From positions 4,831,586 through 4,895,585 of the forward strand of contig JARUPZ010000007.1 in assembly GCA_031213475.1 (NCBI GenBank): 64,000 nucleotides of DNA. The letters are read 5' to 3'. A model generated the notes under the pieces. That model was not told where the DNA came from. It did not search any database and saw nothing but the letters and a program-made list of their open reading frames with translations. Of the stretch, positions 38,101-50,900 are shown in pieces. This stretch comes from Nereocystis luetkeana. Taxonomy: Eukaryota > Sar > Phaeophyceae > Laminariales > Laminariaceae. Made by a program: the position numbers and the translations under genes. Position 1 is the first letter of the stretch; the number at the start of each line of letters is the position of its first letter.

Positions 38101-38985
38101 GAACGGGGGCCCAACACATCGGCCCCACGGGAAGACCAGGTGCCGTGGTTGACGAAGCAAGTGCCGCACTGCTCGAATAAAAAGGGATTCTTGAGAGGCT
38201 TAGATCGCGTAGATGGGACTGAGTATCCAGACGAGCGGTGGTGGTAGAGTGCTGCTGGATACCCTGGTATAGGTGCGAGTGCATCCAGATATTCACAGTG
38301 TAGTAGACTACTCCAACTACGCCGTCTCACCCTAGTCTCACTCTCCCACAGGTCCATCATGAACCGGTCGAGGAATGCCGCTCCCGCTTCGATCAATGCA
38401 CGCATGTCGTACTCTTGGCATGCTTCCATGCCTCGCCTTGGTGTTTGGGTGCAGCGTGGATGCAGATTTTTTCAGAGGCTCATGTTGTGGACGAGTACAC
38501 GACAGCAGTACCGGTACCAAGCTGCCTCCCGAACCATGGACCAGTGGCTCAGAACCTGGGGACGGGGTGTTGTAGCATGACGTCTTGCCCCTGAGAGTAC
38601 CCGCCTCCCAACGTCTATACAAGTTCTACAAAAAAAGCTACACACCAGGTACCGCATACCGCGCGGTGCAATGGGAATGACCAATGGGAATGACTTACAC
38701 ATTCCCATTGCCGCCGTGCATGATAGTTATTCCCATGCATTGCCGCCGTGCAGGCAAGGACCGTAGAACAAGAGACTCACATACCACACATACATTGGTG
38801 TGTGAATAGACAAACAGCAGTAGTCAGGTGTGCTTCTGTTGGCTCTACACAGCTCAAGCTAGCTGCGGGCTCTGTTCGAGCTCCTGGACCTCGTTCGCTC
38901 GCTGCTGTTACGTACCAGAGTGCTACTTTTGTTTCGTACAAGTGAAGTAGCTGGTATCTGGTACCAAACCACCAGAGTGTCCGCG
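32150..38985. other. intergenic, no gene supported
   Basis: Many short open frames on both strands, none with motifs, signal sequences or convincing splice sites. A degenerate coding-like stretch at about 34.0-34.65 kb and a pair of overlapping open frames at 37.8-38.2 kb were examined and not called. Between 38.68 and 38.76 kb there is a small tandem repeat of ATTCCCAT..TTGCCGCCGTGCA. Confidence 0.45.
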
Positions 38986-38990
38986 GGCAC

Positions 38991-41900
38991 ATGATACTCT
39001 TCCTCACGGGAGGTGACGCACGAATCGGGCTTCGTGCTCCAACACTCCTCTTGCTCCTCCTGTGTGTCCCGAAGCACAGCTCGGCGTTCCGGGGTAGCTT
39101 CGGCACTACAAGTAGCACATCACGGCTCTCGAAGGGAATTAGAATCGCGTCAACAACCATGGATGTCGCACAGCCGAGCACAGGGGGGCATTCAGAAGTC
39201 TGCCTCGCCGGTTACTGGGGTATCGGGACGAAGCGGCAAGGCGTGCCGGACAAGGTCTTGCAGGCGATTCGTGAGGAGCCATGGCGGGGCCTTTTGGAGC
39301 CTTGCGTGGACCACCCCTTGACGGAGATCGAAGTGGAGGGCACTGTCCCGGAGGGCCTCGAAGGAACGCTGTTTCGGAACGGTGAGAGTAGTCACAACGT
39401 CAAGTTTAACTGGTCTCGTTCGGTTGAATGAGGTTGCATGCACATCGTAAACCTTTTCTTTCAACTAAAATAGTCCGACCCTGAGCTGTCTCGCTCGGGG
39501 TATTCTCCGACCTCACACCCCTCCTCAGCCCGTACGAGCTGGGTTAGACAAGGTGTTGCCAGAGCGGTAAAGGTCGGCCACGCCCTGCTCAATATTACAT
39601 ACCAGGTATTCTTCTTGGTGGGATGGGATTTTTTGACAGGGTGTTTGTTGATCATGCACCAACCAACAAACGGAAACCCTGCCTTTGTTTATCTTATCGA
39701 GGGCAAAATAAACGAAATAAAAAACGAAATAAAACGAACAGACTTTCGTTTTTCGCAAAAAACAGCAGGTTGAGTCCTATTAAGGCCGGATCTTATGCAA
39801 AATTTTTTTAGGTGATTATATGACTGTTTACGGAGGCTTCGGGGTATCTGGTCCCGTATCTGATCAGATTTTATCAAAATCACGTCTTATGGGGCCTGTT
39901 TGGTGGAAAAAATGTTCCTCCGAGATTTTATCACTCCTGAAATTCCATGAAATGTTTTTTTTTGGCAGCCTTTTCTGATCACCTCTGAAAGTGATAAAAT
40001 TTGGCTTTGCACTAGACCTCGGTGGCATTATACAATTTTGTCTAGGTTATAGACTGGGTTCATGACGGGTCACGACGCTACATGCTTGGTTACGCTTGCA
40101 CACAGCTGGGCTCCAACACTTGTGCATCGGCCACCACGGAGAGGGAGGGCATCAGTACCTTGGCCACCATCGTGTCCCTTGAGGCCGCCCAACTGCAGCT
40201 GCTCTAGGCAAATCAACTTTGGAAACGAATAGGACGAGACTACAGCAGCAGTATCAAAACAATCAAACGGTATTTTTCTGACTACGACCGCCGGAAGCAG
40301 CTCATGCTCCGCGAAGGCGGGAGCTCCTTGCTGGTCCAGCGACTAGCAAACCCCTTACGCAGCTCCCCAGGGGGTTCCACATTCCGCTGCTTCCTTCGAG
40401 GAGCTGGTGGTGAAGGTTGATCGCCCAACCCGGCGTGAGCGACTCTCGTTCGTGTCGTGGTCCACGTGGAGTTCAAAATGTCGGTTGTGTTCTATTTTTT
40501 TAGTTCTCCCATGAAATAAAACCAAAATCACGATAAGACGGCACATGGCGCACCGACCTGGTGTGGCTTTTTGCCGTGGGAAAATCCTACTTCCTGCCTT
40601 TTTCAATCACTCAAAAAAAATGCATAAGACCCAGCCTAATAACGAGGGCAAAAAGAAACGAAAAAAAACGCAACAAAAATGAGAAGCCGAGTCGAATTTT
40701 TACGCGGTGCAATTTTTCGGAATGACTCAACCGCCACAGCACGTGGTTCCCGGCGATAGCGCTCGACAGCGACGGTGGATAGACACAACTCGCACACGTA
40801 AGGCACCCTCCACAGCAGGCGGTTCTCGTGGTCCAACCCGCTCCCTACGGAGTGCTCTAGAACTTGTGTATCGGCCATCGCAGTTCGATGGCAGACGTTT
40901 GAATGTTGAGTGGGACTCATGTCCAAAAATATACCGCCACAGCCACTTTCTGATCCCCCGGTTTCTTACGAGGGCACCCCATGGTGATTCCCTACCCATA
41001 TGTGCTCGCGCCGTCAGCAGACAAGCCGCGTGGCAGCCACATGCACTACCTCGGCCATCGTGCGCTTGCCAACCGGTCGTAGAAACTGTATCGGAACTTC
41101 ATCCCAACGCGTCGAGCTCCTCCTATGTTCCTCTTAGACCCTGGGTATCCCATATTCGTTTATTTGGCTCCCATTTCGTTTTTTTTAAGTCCTCTGGGAC
41201 TTGAAAAAAACGAAATGTGAAAACGGAGGTATCGGGATCTTTACTTCTAATTTTTACAATTTGACCAATAAAACTCACGTACTCTTTAGTTCTGTTTTTC
41301 GTTTTTTCATTTCGTTTTTGTTTTCGTTTATTTTGCCCTCGATAAGACCGGCCCTAATACAACCTCCGAAAAAAATCAAAAGCCGCCGTTACCTTGACAA
41401 TCGTCCGAAAATAGACCATTTGTTGTATTATCTTTCGAATTGCGTTGTTTATTATTATTTTCTGTGGCTTGGGAGGGGGAGCAGCTGGCTGACATGTCTA
41501 CCGCATTCTCCGACTCTGTGTCATGCCCACGTGTCTTCGCTCATAAACGCATCTCCCTCCCTTCCCTGCCTGGGTTCTACTGTACGAATTCTCGGATGAC
41601 TGAGACACCCAATGGTCCAAGACCATTGTACTCCCCCCCAAGAAAACATAGAACTACATACTTAGATCACAACCCCTGAGCGTGCTCGGTTGGTGCATCC
41701 CTGGCCTCTCAGAGCTCCCACTTCCAAACCGCCTCCTTTCATTACTTGCCGGACCTTTCCAGTAGTTCTTTGTTTTCTCGGTCATTTCTTCCTTTTTTCT
41801 TCTTTCGTTTCGTGTGCGTGCGTGTTCTCCGAGCACGGCATCGCGGGAGGACCCGGCACCGTCGCGGGTGCCAGCGGGTGCTGGCGGGTAGAGGGGGGGT

Positions 41901-44875
41901 TGCAAGGAGCGCGGTCGCCGCTTTCGTGCCTAGGCGTCGCGTGTGCCTCGAGACACGAGGGACGCATGAACGGGCTTTGTCTGGCTTCGATTTATGATTG
42001 TTGATAGAGTATGTACGAGTTTATAAAGGTCGTTCGGGACGGCAAGATGATATTCAAGCGGTGCTTTTTTTTGCGACCACGCTGAAGTTGAAAGAGGGAG
42101 GTGTGCAGTTTGAACACCAACGTTATCGAGCTGGCGAACGACGGCCACGGTGAGCACCGGGCTTCACGCGGGGCGGGCGACGGGGCTGATTGTGGCAGAG
42201 AGTGATAAAAGCTTTACCCGGACCGAATCGGTAGCGAGGTGGTCGCGAGAGGGGCGGGCGGCGTACGAGGCTGAGAGAGAAGCTCTTCTGTGCGATTTTT
42301 TCTTTTCTTCTTTTCGACCGGGTGTAAGGTGTTCCAATCAGGAAGAAAATTATTACACGAGAGGGGACGGGTTTTTTTTTTCCTTTCCGAGTTTTCGGTT
42401 TCATTTTCATTGTTTTTGCTGCTGTGCCGTGCTGCATAGTACCCAAGAAGCCAGAACGAATGGTATTCAAACTACTAAAATTGCACACGCGCGTTTGTTG
42501 TTGTTTGTTATTCTCACATTAACTCTCTGACGAAGGAGTCCGTGGTCACACAAAGGTGCTGGAAGCCGGTCGCCCCGGTGGTTCAAGTGGTTAACCTCGA
42601 ATTCTACTTGTGTTTGAGTCCTGGGTTCGAGCCCCAGGTGGGTCGGACATTTGACTTTATTTGCAAAAATAAAAATAAAAAGGATTCAATTGTTGAGAGC
42701 GCCTTGCAGCGTGGGTAGGCACAATTCGATGCGAGTCGACGAGGGAAGAAAAGGCTGAAATCTTCTCGCGATTCAAATGAAGGCTGGTACCGTAGCGGGA
42801 AGGGGGTAGAAGAGCCTGCTATGTGACCCCGGATCTGAGTTACGAGTTGGAAGGAGAGAGAGAAAAAGATGTGCGAAGAGAATAAATGGGATGAGCTGGA
42901 GCCCTAGGAAGATCCGAAAAACAATAAAAAAATCGAAAATCGGCTGGCTAATAACACACGAGATGAAGAAAGCGCACACAAGATAAAACCAATGTGCAAA
43001 CTGAACCAGAGTTCCCGTTCCCACCACTATCCAAGCTGTGGCTGTGGCTGCTGACTACAGCGGCTGCTGTCTGGAGTGCTGCCTGCACCGTACAAAACGC
43101 ACGGTAGTCGTGAAAACGAAATAGGAACATACCTGCCTGCTATCTGGAGTGCTGTCAGAGTGAAGACTCGCGGATATGCAGTGAAAAAGGAGCAATCGAA
43201 ACTTACTACCACACGAATATCAACGATCGCCATCTCTCCCTGGGCTGTCTGACACGAAAAGGTGCAGCACAACCAGTTATGCTACCACGTCCCTGATCAT
43301 TGCGTCGGTTATTCCCCACAACTCGTTAAACTGCAAAGACCAGCGACGTTAATAACAAGTACATACTAACCTGCCTCGTGAAAAACAATACCAGGGAAAA
43401 ACAAACTATGACTGCTTCTCTCGTGATGATGGTGTGCGCGCCGGTCATGGGTCTCCGTGCACCGTCTCCCTTCAGTTCTCCATGGCCGCCTCATCGCCTT
43501 GGCCCAATCCGCCCGCTCCTTTGCACGTGCTCTCGTTGTCACTCCCTTCCAGTCGGTTCCCTTTCTCCGCCATCCCAAAAAACAAAATGCTCCTCGCACT
43601 TGCGGTTCTGCTCTGAAAAATGAAAAATCTCGTGCAGGGGGAGTTCAATCCGTCTCTTCCCCGCAAGTCGACGCTCAGTCTCTCTCTTCCCTCGTCGTCG
43701 AATCCAGCCTCCTACCGGCGCAATAGACTGTGCCGTAGTGTGGCCTGTGGTGGCGCCTGCCTCCGCGCACGGACACCCCGATTGAGCATTGCTGCTCTGC
43801 CGCAGCTGCCTAAAAAAAGACGCACGAATCGTAGGTCTCCGTGCCTGACGCACCACGTACGACCCAACTCTACTGCCGCCTATGGGGTGGTAACCACACA
43901 GCAGAGACGTCGTAATTTCACCACAAAAACAAAAAAAACAATCGCCAAGCGAGGCCTCCGTGGACGAAAGTAGGAAGGAGATGGAAGACAGGCAGGGTAG
44001 AGCAAGGTACCAGGCCGACTAATATAGTACCAGAAAATAAGTAGAACATGCCTATGCTACTCGTGCCGCCAACTGTTGCAGCTGGTTCAAACGTGGTCTT
44101 CCTTTGTCTTTTTTTTTCTCCTAACCCTCTGTGAGTAATGTTTTATCACGTAGTTAATCTGTCTTTCTTCCTGTCCTTATGAAAGGAGTCGTGTGGCGTG
44201 GGTGGATGACGTGCCTGCTTTTTGCTTGTTTCGTATTGTCTGGCGCATCCTCTCCGGGGGTGGGGCATAGTTGACGAACGCAGGACGGAGACGGCAGACA
44301 GCGTAGCAAGGTACCAGAGCGACCAGTAGGGACAACCTGGCTATGCTCCTTGTACCACAAACTGCTGCGGCTACCTGGAGGATGTTTCGTGCTTCGGTTT
44401 TCCTGTTATCTCCTATGGTTCCTAAGTCTTCCTCTGTTTATATGAATTGAGTGGTGATGTTTCTTTAGCTCGCCTGCCACATCTCCTGAGGGGAGGCACG
44501 ACATATTTTTCTTTCATTTTTCCTTTTTCTCTTTCGATCTGTTCCTTTGTTTTCTGTCCTCTGTTTGTCTTCTTTTTTTTTTTCGTTTTCTCTCTTTCAT
44601 ATATTGTGTATGTCGCTCCTGCCGTATCCAGCATGATGACATGACATTGCATTGTCTACTCTGCTTACTGCACAACAATATACAGTCAGTAGTACCTGTG
44701 TGTGATCTTCCCGTCGACATCCAGCGTAACCAGTGAGTGTCCTATTAATAGTTGTGCTCGACGGGTAGAAAAAATGGTTCTATGTGAAGAACGCACACAA
44801 TGTCTACTCAGCATACTGCATAGCAATGATGTACAGAGTGGTATATCTTATGTCGTAGTTTTGTGAGCACAGATC

Positions 44876-44910
<35 letters not shown>

Positions 44911-47900
44911 CTAACTCATCGCTACAATACAATGCAGTCCGTGGTCGCAAGGACAACTCTGGACTGGAAGAAATACCTCGGTGAAAATAAATCAAGCAAT
45001 AATAGTACACATGATAATTGATGCACATCTACACCTCAGACAAGAATAAAAAGCGAGGTCTGCGCACGTGCGTATCATATACATGCGGTACGCTGTACAA
45101 GTCGCCACAGAAATTGATAAGACCACATACTACCCAGAAGAAATAGACAGGATGAAAAAAAAAACTCGACGTCGAAAAATCGAAATCAAAATCGAAAAAA
45201 GCACAAATCAAAATGGGAAAAGAGAAAAAAAAGCACTTCAGGCAAGAAAGCAAGAAAGCAAGAAAGGAAACACGAGAGAACGCAGATTGCAGGCTCGCAG
45301 ATTGCAGGCTCGCACGCTACGCGAGGGGTGTAGAACAGGGATATGAACAAAAAGACAAACGTACGTACTCCGCTACTAAAAACAATAGGGAAGCAAAAAC
45401 GAGACTAAGGCTCATTCTTATCGGAGAGCGTTTTTTCCAAAATTTCCAAAGTTTGGAAATAATTGGAGATATGTATCGATAACGGAGGCGTTCTGTCACT
45501 ATTCGTGAAATTCTCCAGAAGCAAAAATATCAAGTTCGTTAACATTCCAATATTTGGGAAAAAAAAAACAGGAAAATATGGAAGATTGAAAAAATTGCGC
45601 GAAAAAAATGTCGAATATTTGGAAAAAAAGCTCTCCGATAAGAATGACCCAAAGATATGAAAAAAAGGAAGACGAAGCAAAGCGAAAAGCAAAAGCAGAA
45701 ACCCGGTAGCAAAAAAGCAAAAAAGCAAAATGGAAGACACACACAGAGACACAAAGAGGGGCAAACAGGACAAAAAGAAACAAAGAAAAAAAAAGGAAGG
45801 AAAAGAAGGGACAAAAAGGGACCAAAACGGGCGCGGGGGATAGAAGATACGAACGCAGGCACTTGTGCCTACAGACACGCAAAGTTGCCCCCGGGTGGCA
45901 CCATGCTACGATAATAATAGTTACCACTCGGGTACCAAACAAGGGAGCGCATCATGACGATGGCCACACCCAGACTTCAGTCTGTTGGGCAGACCGCCTC
46001 CCGCCCCTCCGCCCCTTCCCCACTCCCCCCCCCCCCCCCAGTCCCCCTCTCCCCCCTTTCGCTCCCCCCCTCTTCCCTGACATTCTGCGCACGTGCGTTG
46101 GCGTCAACGGTTGTAGTCGTGGTTGCAGCCATCCAGCGCCGTTCTGCCGATGCCTCCTTCTCATCCTTATATAATTTCCGCATGAAGACCTCCGCCCCTT
46201 CCTCGACCCGTCGGAACCATCTGCCGGCTTTCTGTGCTGCCTCGCGCCACCCTTCGAGCTTGATGCCAAACTCCTTGAGGTCGTCCTCAAGGTACCTCAT
46301 CCAGTCCCACTCCTGTCCTCCGGAGTAGCCCTTACCCCCGACCATCTCTCCAAACATCACCCTCGGCAGACGCTCCTCCCCCATGCGTGTCACAAAGCCC
46401 GCAAACAGAAACCTACGTCTGCGTACCGTCGTCTCAACGCTCTCAGATTTTGTCCTGAGAAACGCGCTATTAGTAGGATAGGATAGAATGTGGTCTTCGC
46501 GCTTTCGTTTTCGCCAGCCGATGCATCGGAGGAGCATCTTGTGGTGGACCTCCCGTAGCCTGCCGTTATCAGTCTTGCTCGGGCTCCAAGTAACGTAACC
46601 GTAGAGCAACGTTTCGATCACCTCGGCTCTCAGCATCCACACACCCGGGCGGTCATAGGTTTCCATCTTGTACCGCCCGAAGCACGCCCATGCCCTCTGG
46701 AGTCGACGCGTTACCCCTCGACACTTCTGCTCGTCCAATCTGGGCTGAAAACCCCGCCCAGATACACAAACTCGGGCGTTTGCTTGTGCACTTGCTTGTA
46801 TCTCTCTAGGGTGATCGAAGAATCGGCACGAACACTGGTTGTGCTGGATGTCGACGGGTAGAAAAAACTGTTTAAGGTGAAGAACACACACACCACGAAA
46901 AATGCGTTCTACCTGGTACAGGGTACTGCTGTACAATGTACGTACCTGGTACCGGTACAGCCTTGTAGCGAGCCTACTACAAGAAAAAACGCACGGGGGG
47001 GGCAGGGGGGCGGAATCAAGCTCTCCAGATAATACATCAGAGCAAAAACACCAAACCAGGGGGGCAGCAGTCTCATAGGTCTCGAAAACAGCACACGTGA
47101 GCGTCAAAAGTCAAGGCAGAAATGCATTTTTATTCAAGAGATTTTCAAGGCAAAAAACAGAGCTGAAACATGTGCTAAAACTAAAGGATTCCTGGAGGCA
47201 AACTCATGAGATGAGAACAATCACTCAAAAGCGTCAACGAGCGTACACGTTCCATGAAAGTATACTTTGGCATCGTTGTTGTTGTTCTCGCATTAAGTCA
47301 TCACCACACTACACTGCAGTCCGTGGTCGCAGGACAGGCTCCTATAGGCTCCAGTAACTCTGGAGTGGAAGAATATATGTATATTTACCTCGGTACAAAT
47401 AAAAGCAAACTAATAATAATACACATGATAACTGAAGCACATCTATCTACACCTCAGACAAAAATAAAAGTGAGGTTCGCGCACGTACGTGTCAGGTACA
47501 TGCGGTACTCGTACTCGTACGTTGTACAAGTCGCCACAGAAACCGAGAAGGTCGCATACTACCCAGAAGAGATAGACAGGATGAAGAAAACAAATCGACG
47601 TTGAAAAAAATCGAAATCGAAATAAAAAAATAAAATAAAAAAAGGGAAGAGAGAGAACAAAAAAGGTCAATTCAAACAAAAAAGCAAGAAAGCAAGGAAG
47701 GAAACACACAAGAGAATGCGCAGATGTTCGCAGATTGCAGACTCGTATATACAAAATTATGAATACGTATAAGACTCGATTCGTAGTGTTTGTTTTGTAT
47801 CATCCCCCCTGACTTATTAATAGTGTAAGTAGGTGATCCGCGTGCCTACTAAAGTAAGATCAATTTTTTCGAGGGTTCCAGTCTCACCGAGTACCGAGTG

Positions 47901-50900
47901 CATACTCGTAAGGACTTTTTCTATTAACAGCTACGTACATTCGATGAACACATCGACGAGAAGTGGGAAAGCTGAACCCTATGCGCGACAAAAAATGAAG
48001 GCACGCACCGGGGGGGGGGGACGACACCTGTGACCACGGCTTGTTCAGAAGAAGACCGCTGAGGGAAAAACCTCCTGCTGGAAAGTGAACGTAATTATTT
48101 TTTTATAATTTACAACATGTTGCTAAGTCATACTACCCTCCCTTATCCGGGTACTATATGTATACGTATGTTTGTCAATTTTTAGTACTTTTGCCAACTT
48201 TTCTCTTCGAACGAGCTCTTTTCGGCAAAACAGTAAGTACTCAGACACATGAAGCCCGGCCGGACACATTGGTCGAGGTCTCGGCGCGATCCGTGCACTC
48301 TGGAGCGCGTGGCAGGCGCTCAAAGTTTTTTTCCCGGCGGGAGTGGATAAGGCGATTTCCCTGGTTTCGATACGAGAGGCCTTTTTTTGTACGTACGTAC
48401 CTCTGAAATGTCGTCATTTTCTTGGTCCTTTCATGTACTCGTAGTACCTACCAGTACGTTTTTTTGCGTCTGAACACAGCACACCACACAGACAACAGAC
48501 AACCCAATACAGAAGCAGAGCAGAGAGCGTGGTTAACCTCAGCTTCATAGAGCACTGCAACCCTGCCTTCCAGCAGCAGCACAGTGATCAGTCACGGGCA
48601 CGTGTGGCAGGTCTACATGCTGCTGTATTGCTGTGGCTATCCGTTTTTTTTTTACCCGAGATGGATCATCCCGCAACAACACACCTCTCTCTCTGCTTCT
48701 TTTACGTTTTGCTGTGTGTGATCCAACGCTGTCACTGCTCCAGCCGTGCTCGACAGTGCGCCAACAGCAGCAGGGAGCGTACTATGCACATGTGGCAGAT
48801 CCGCGCTGTACTCTCAGTACTAAATACAGCAAGCAGTGGAGTTTGCTGTCTTCGGCATTTGGCCTATGCACGTACCTGCTGCATCTAGTGTGTGACCGGC
48901 ATTTTTTACTCCGTACCGATCATCCCCGGATCGCAGCAAATCATTCCTACAAGCATCGCGTACAGCAGCATTCGTACAAAAATACTCCAAGTTACGGACT
49001 GCTGTGTGCCCTACACTGCTGACCGATCCTAGAGCCAGCCGAAAGAGCACCAGTACACGTTCCTTTGTAGCAGTACGCGTATCTTATGCTGTCGTATCAT
49101 ATCACATGGCATTTCAAAGCAGTGCTGCTGTACATACATGCAGTTATATCCTGCGATGTGTTTTAGATTGCGTGAAAACACACAGCGTGTCAGTGTGTGA
49201 GTACTGCTGTATGTAGCATATGATCGACAGTTTAGGCATTGATAGTTGCTCCCAATACTTGGGACTTAATCAAAGTATGTACGACAAAAATACTGCCGTG
49301 TGGGAACTACTTCGTGCACTCGCAGTATTCCGGGTTTTCACTGCAGCAGCAGCAGCAGATAGATAGATGCTGCCAGTATACTCGCAGTATTATTACTGTG
49401 TAGTATTTCGAGGTTCTGTACTGCTACTCTTCTGAGGATTTTACTCTACGGATAATTTCATAATTTCGGGCTCGCACTAATTCGGGATTAGATTCGAGGT
49501 TCTGCACTTCAGATATTTTCTGTACTCCCAAGTATTTCGTGTTTCAATACTACTGTGGGTACATATTTTTGCCTGTATTCTCGAGCTTCCGTACTGCTCA
49601 TACTCTCAGTATACTCTCAGTAGTTGGGCCTTCTCAGTACTCACTACCAGTATATATTGGCCTCCGTACTGCTCATACTCTCTCAGTATACTCTCAGTAG
49701 TTGGGCCTTCTCAGTACTCACTATATATTGGCCTCCAGTACTTCAATACTCTCAGTACTCGGACTACGAGTTATTCTCGAGCACCCCGGTGGTTCAAGTG
49801 GTTAACCTCGAATTCTACTTGTGTTTGAGTCCTGGGTTCGAGCCCCAGGTGGGTCGGACATTTGACTTTATTTGCAAAAATAGAAATAAAAAGGATTCAA
49901 TTGTTGAGAGCGCCTTGCAGCGTGGGTTGACACAATTCGATGCGAGTCGACGAGGGAGGAAAAGGCTGAAATCTTCTCGCGATAAAAATGAAGGCACTTA
50001 CCGTAGCGGGAAGGGGGTAGAGGAGCCTGCTATGTGACCCCGGATCTGAGTTACGAGTTGGAAGGAGAGAGAGAAGACGATGTGCGAAGAAAATAAATGG
50101 GATGAGCAAAAAAAATAAAAAAATAAAAAAATCTTCTACTCCGTGTCCGTGGAGATTTATTTTACCCAGAGCGCCAAAAACCATACTGGTACCTGGTAAT
50201 TTTTTAGGGAGGAATGGAAGTATTTTTGTATGTTTTACTCAGCCGATCACAAAGTAGTACTGTATAACGCAACCTCGACCTCACGCAACTTTTTGTAATT
50301 TCATTGACGCGGCAAGCAAATAAATGATCGCCGCGAGTCATCTGTTACCGTCGGCGACCATCTACAGCGCGCCGTGGGGGGAAAAAGGTGAGGATACGAA
50401 ATTCAAGTAGTTTGTCCCCAAAACGGGACTGCGGTTCTAAAGGGATTAACCCTTTGAGAACTGCAGTCCCGTTTTGGGGACAATCCACTCAAATTCTAAG
50501 TAGTTTGTCCCCAAAGATCCACTCAAATTCTAAGTAGTTTGTCCCCAAAGATCCGCTCAAATTCTATATAGTTTGTCCCCAAAACGGTACTGCAGTCCTG
50601 AAGGGGTTCCTTTGTGCGTAGATTTTTCCCATGGAAACTCTGGGCACCCATTTTTATATTTTTATTGCTGCGATGCGTACCAGTGTGTGTTCTTCACTTT
50701 TTTTCTTTTTTCTTTTCGGTTTGTCTACCTTGTTTTTGTTTTCTCTGTGATTATTTCTTTTCGTTTCACTATTTCATAGATCGTGTATTTCGTGCCTATC
50801 GTATCTAGTATGATGACATGGCTTTGCATCGCCCACTGCAGTGCTTACTGCACACGTGGCAACGTAGTATCTCTGTCTGCTGTGGCGTAGCTTTGTGACC

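Noticed and set aside
37819-38169. Overlapping open frames on both strands (107 and 116 codons)
   Set aside because: Neither has a motif, signal or splice context that selects it; resemblance to retroelement polyprotein was too weak to name.
45405-45942. Phe-rich 147- and 157-codon frames on the minus strand
   Set aside because: They are the complement of a purine-rich tract and the MITE at 45.4 kb.
44140-47760. Direct repeats on both sides of the LINE remnant, considered as long terminal repeats
   Set aside because: The copies are diverged, their ends are not defined, and the enclosed coding remnant is of LINE type. There is no basis for a long-terminal-repeat element.
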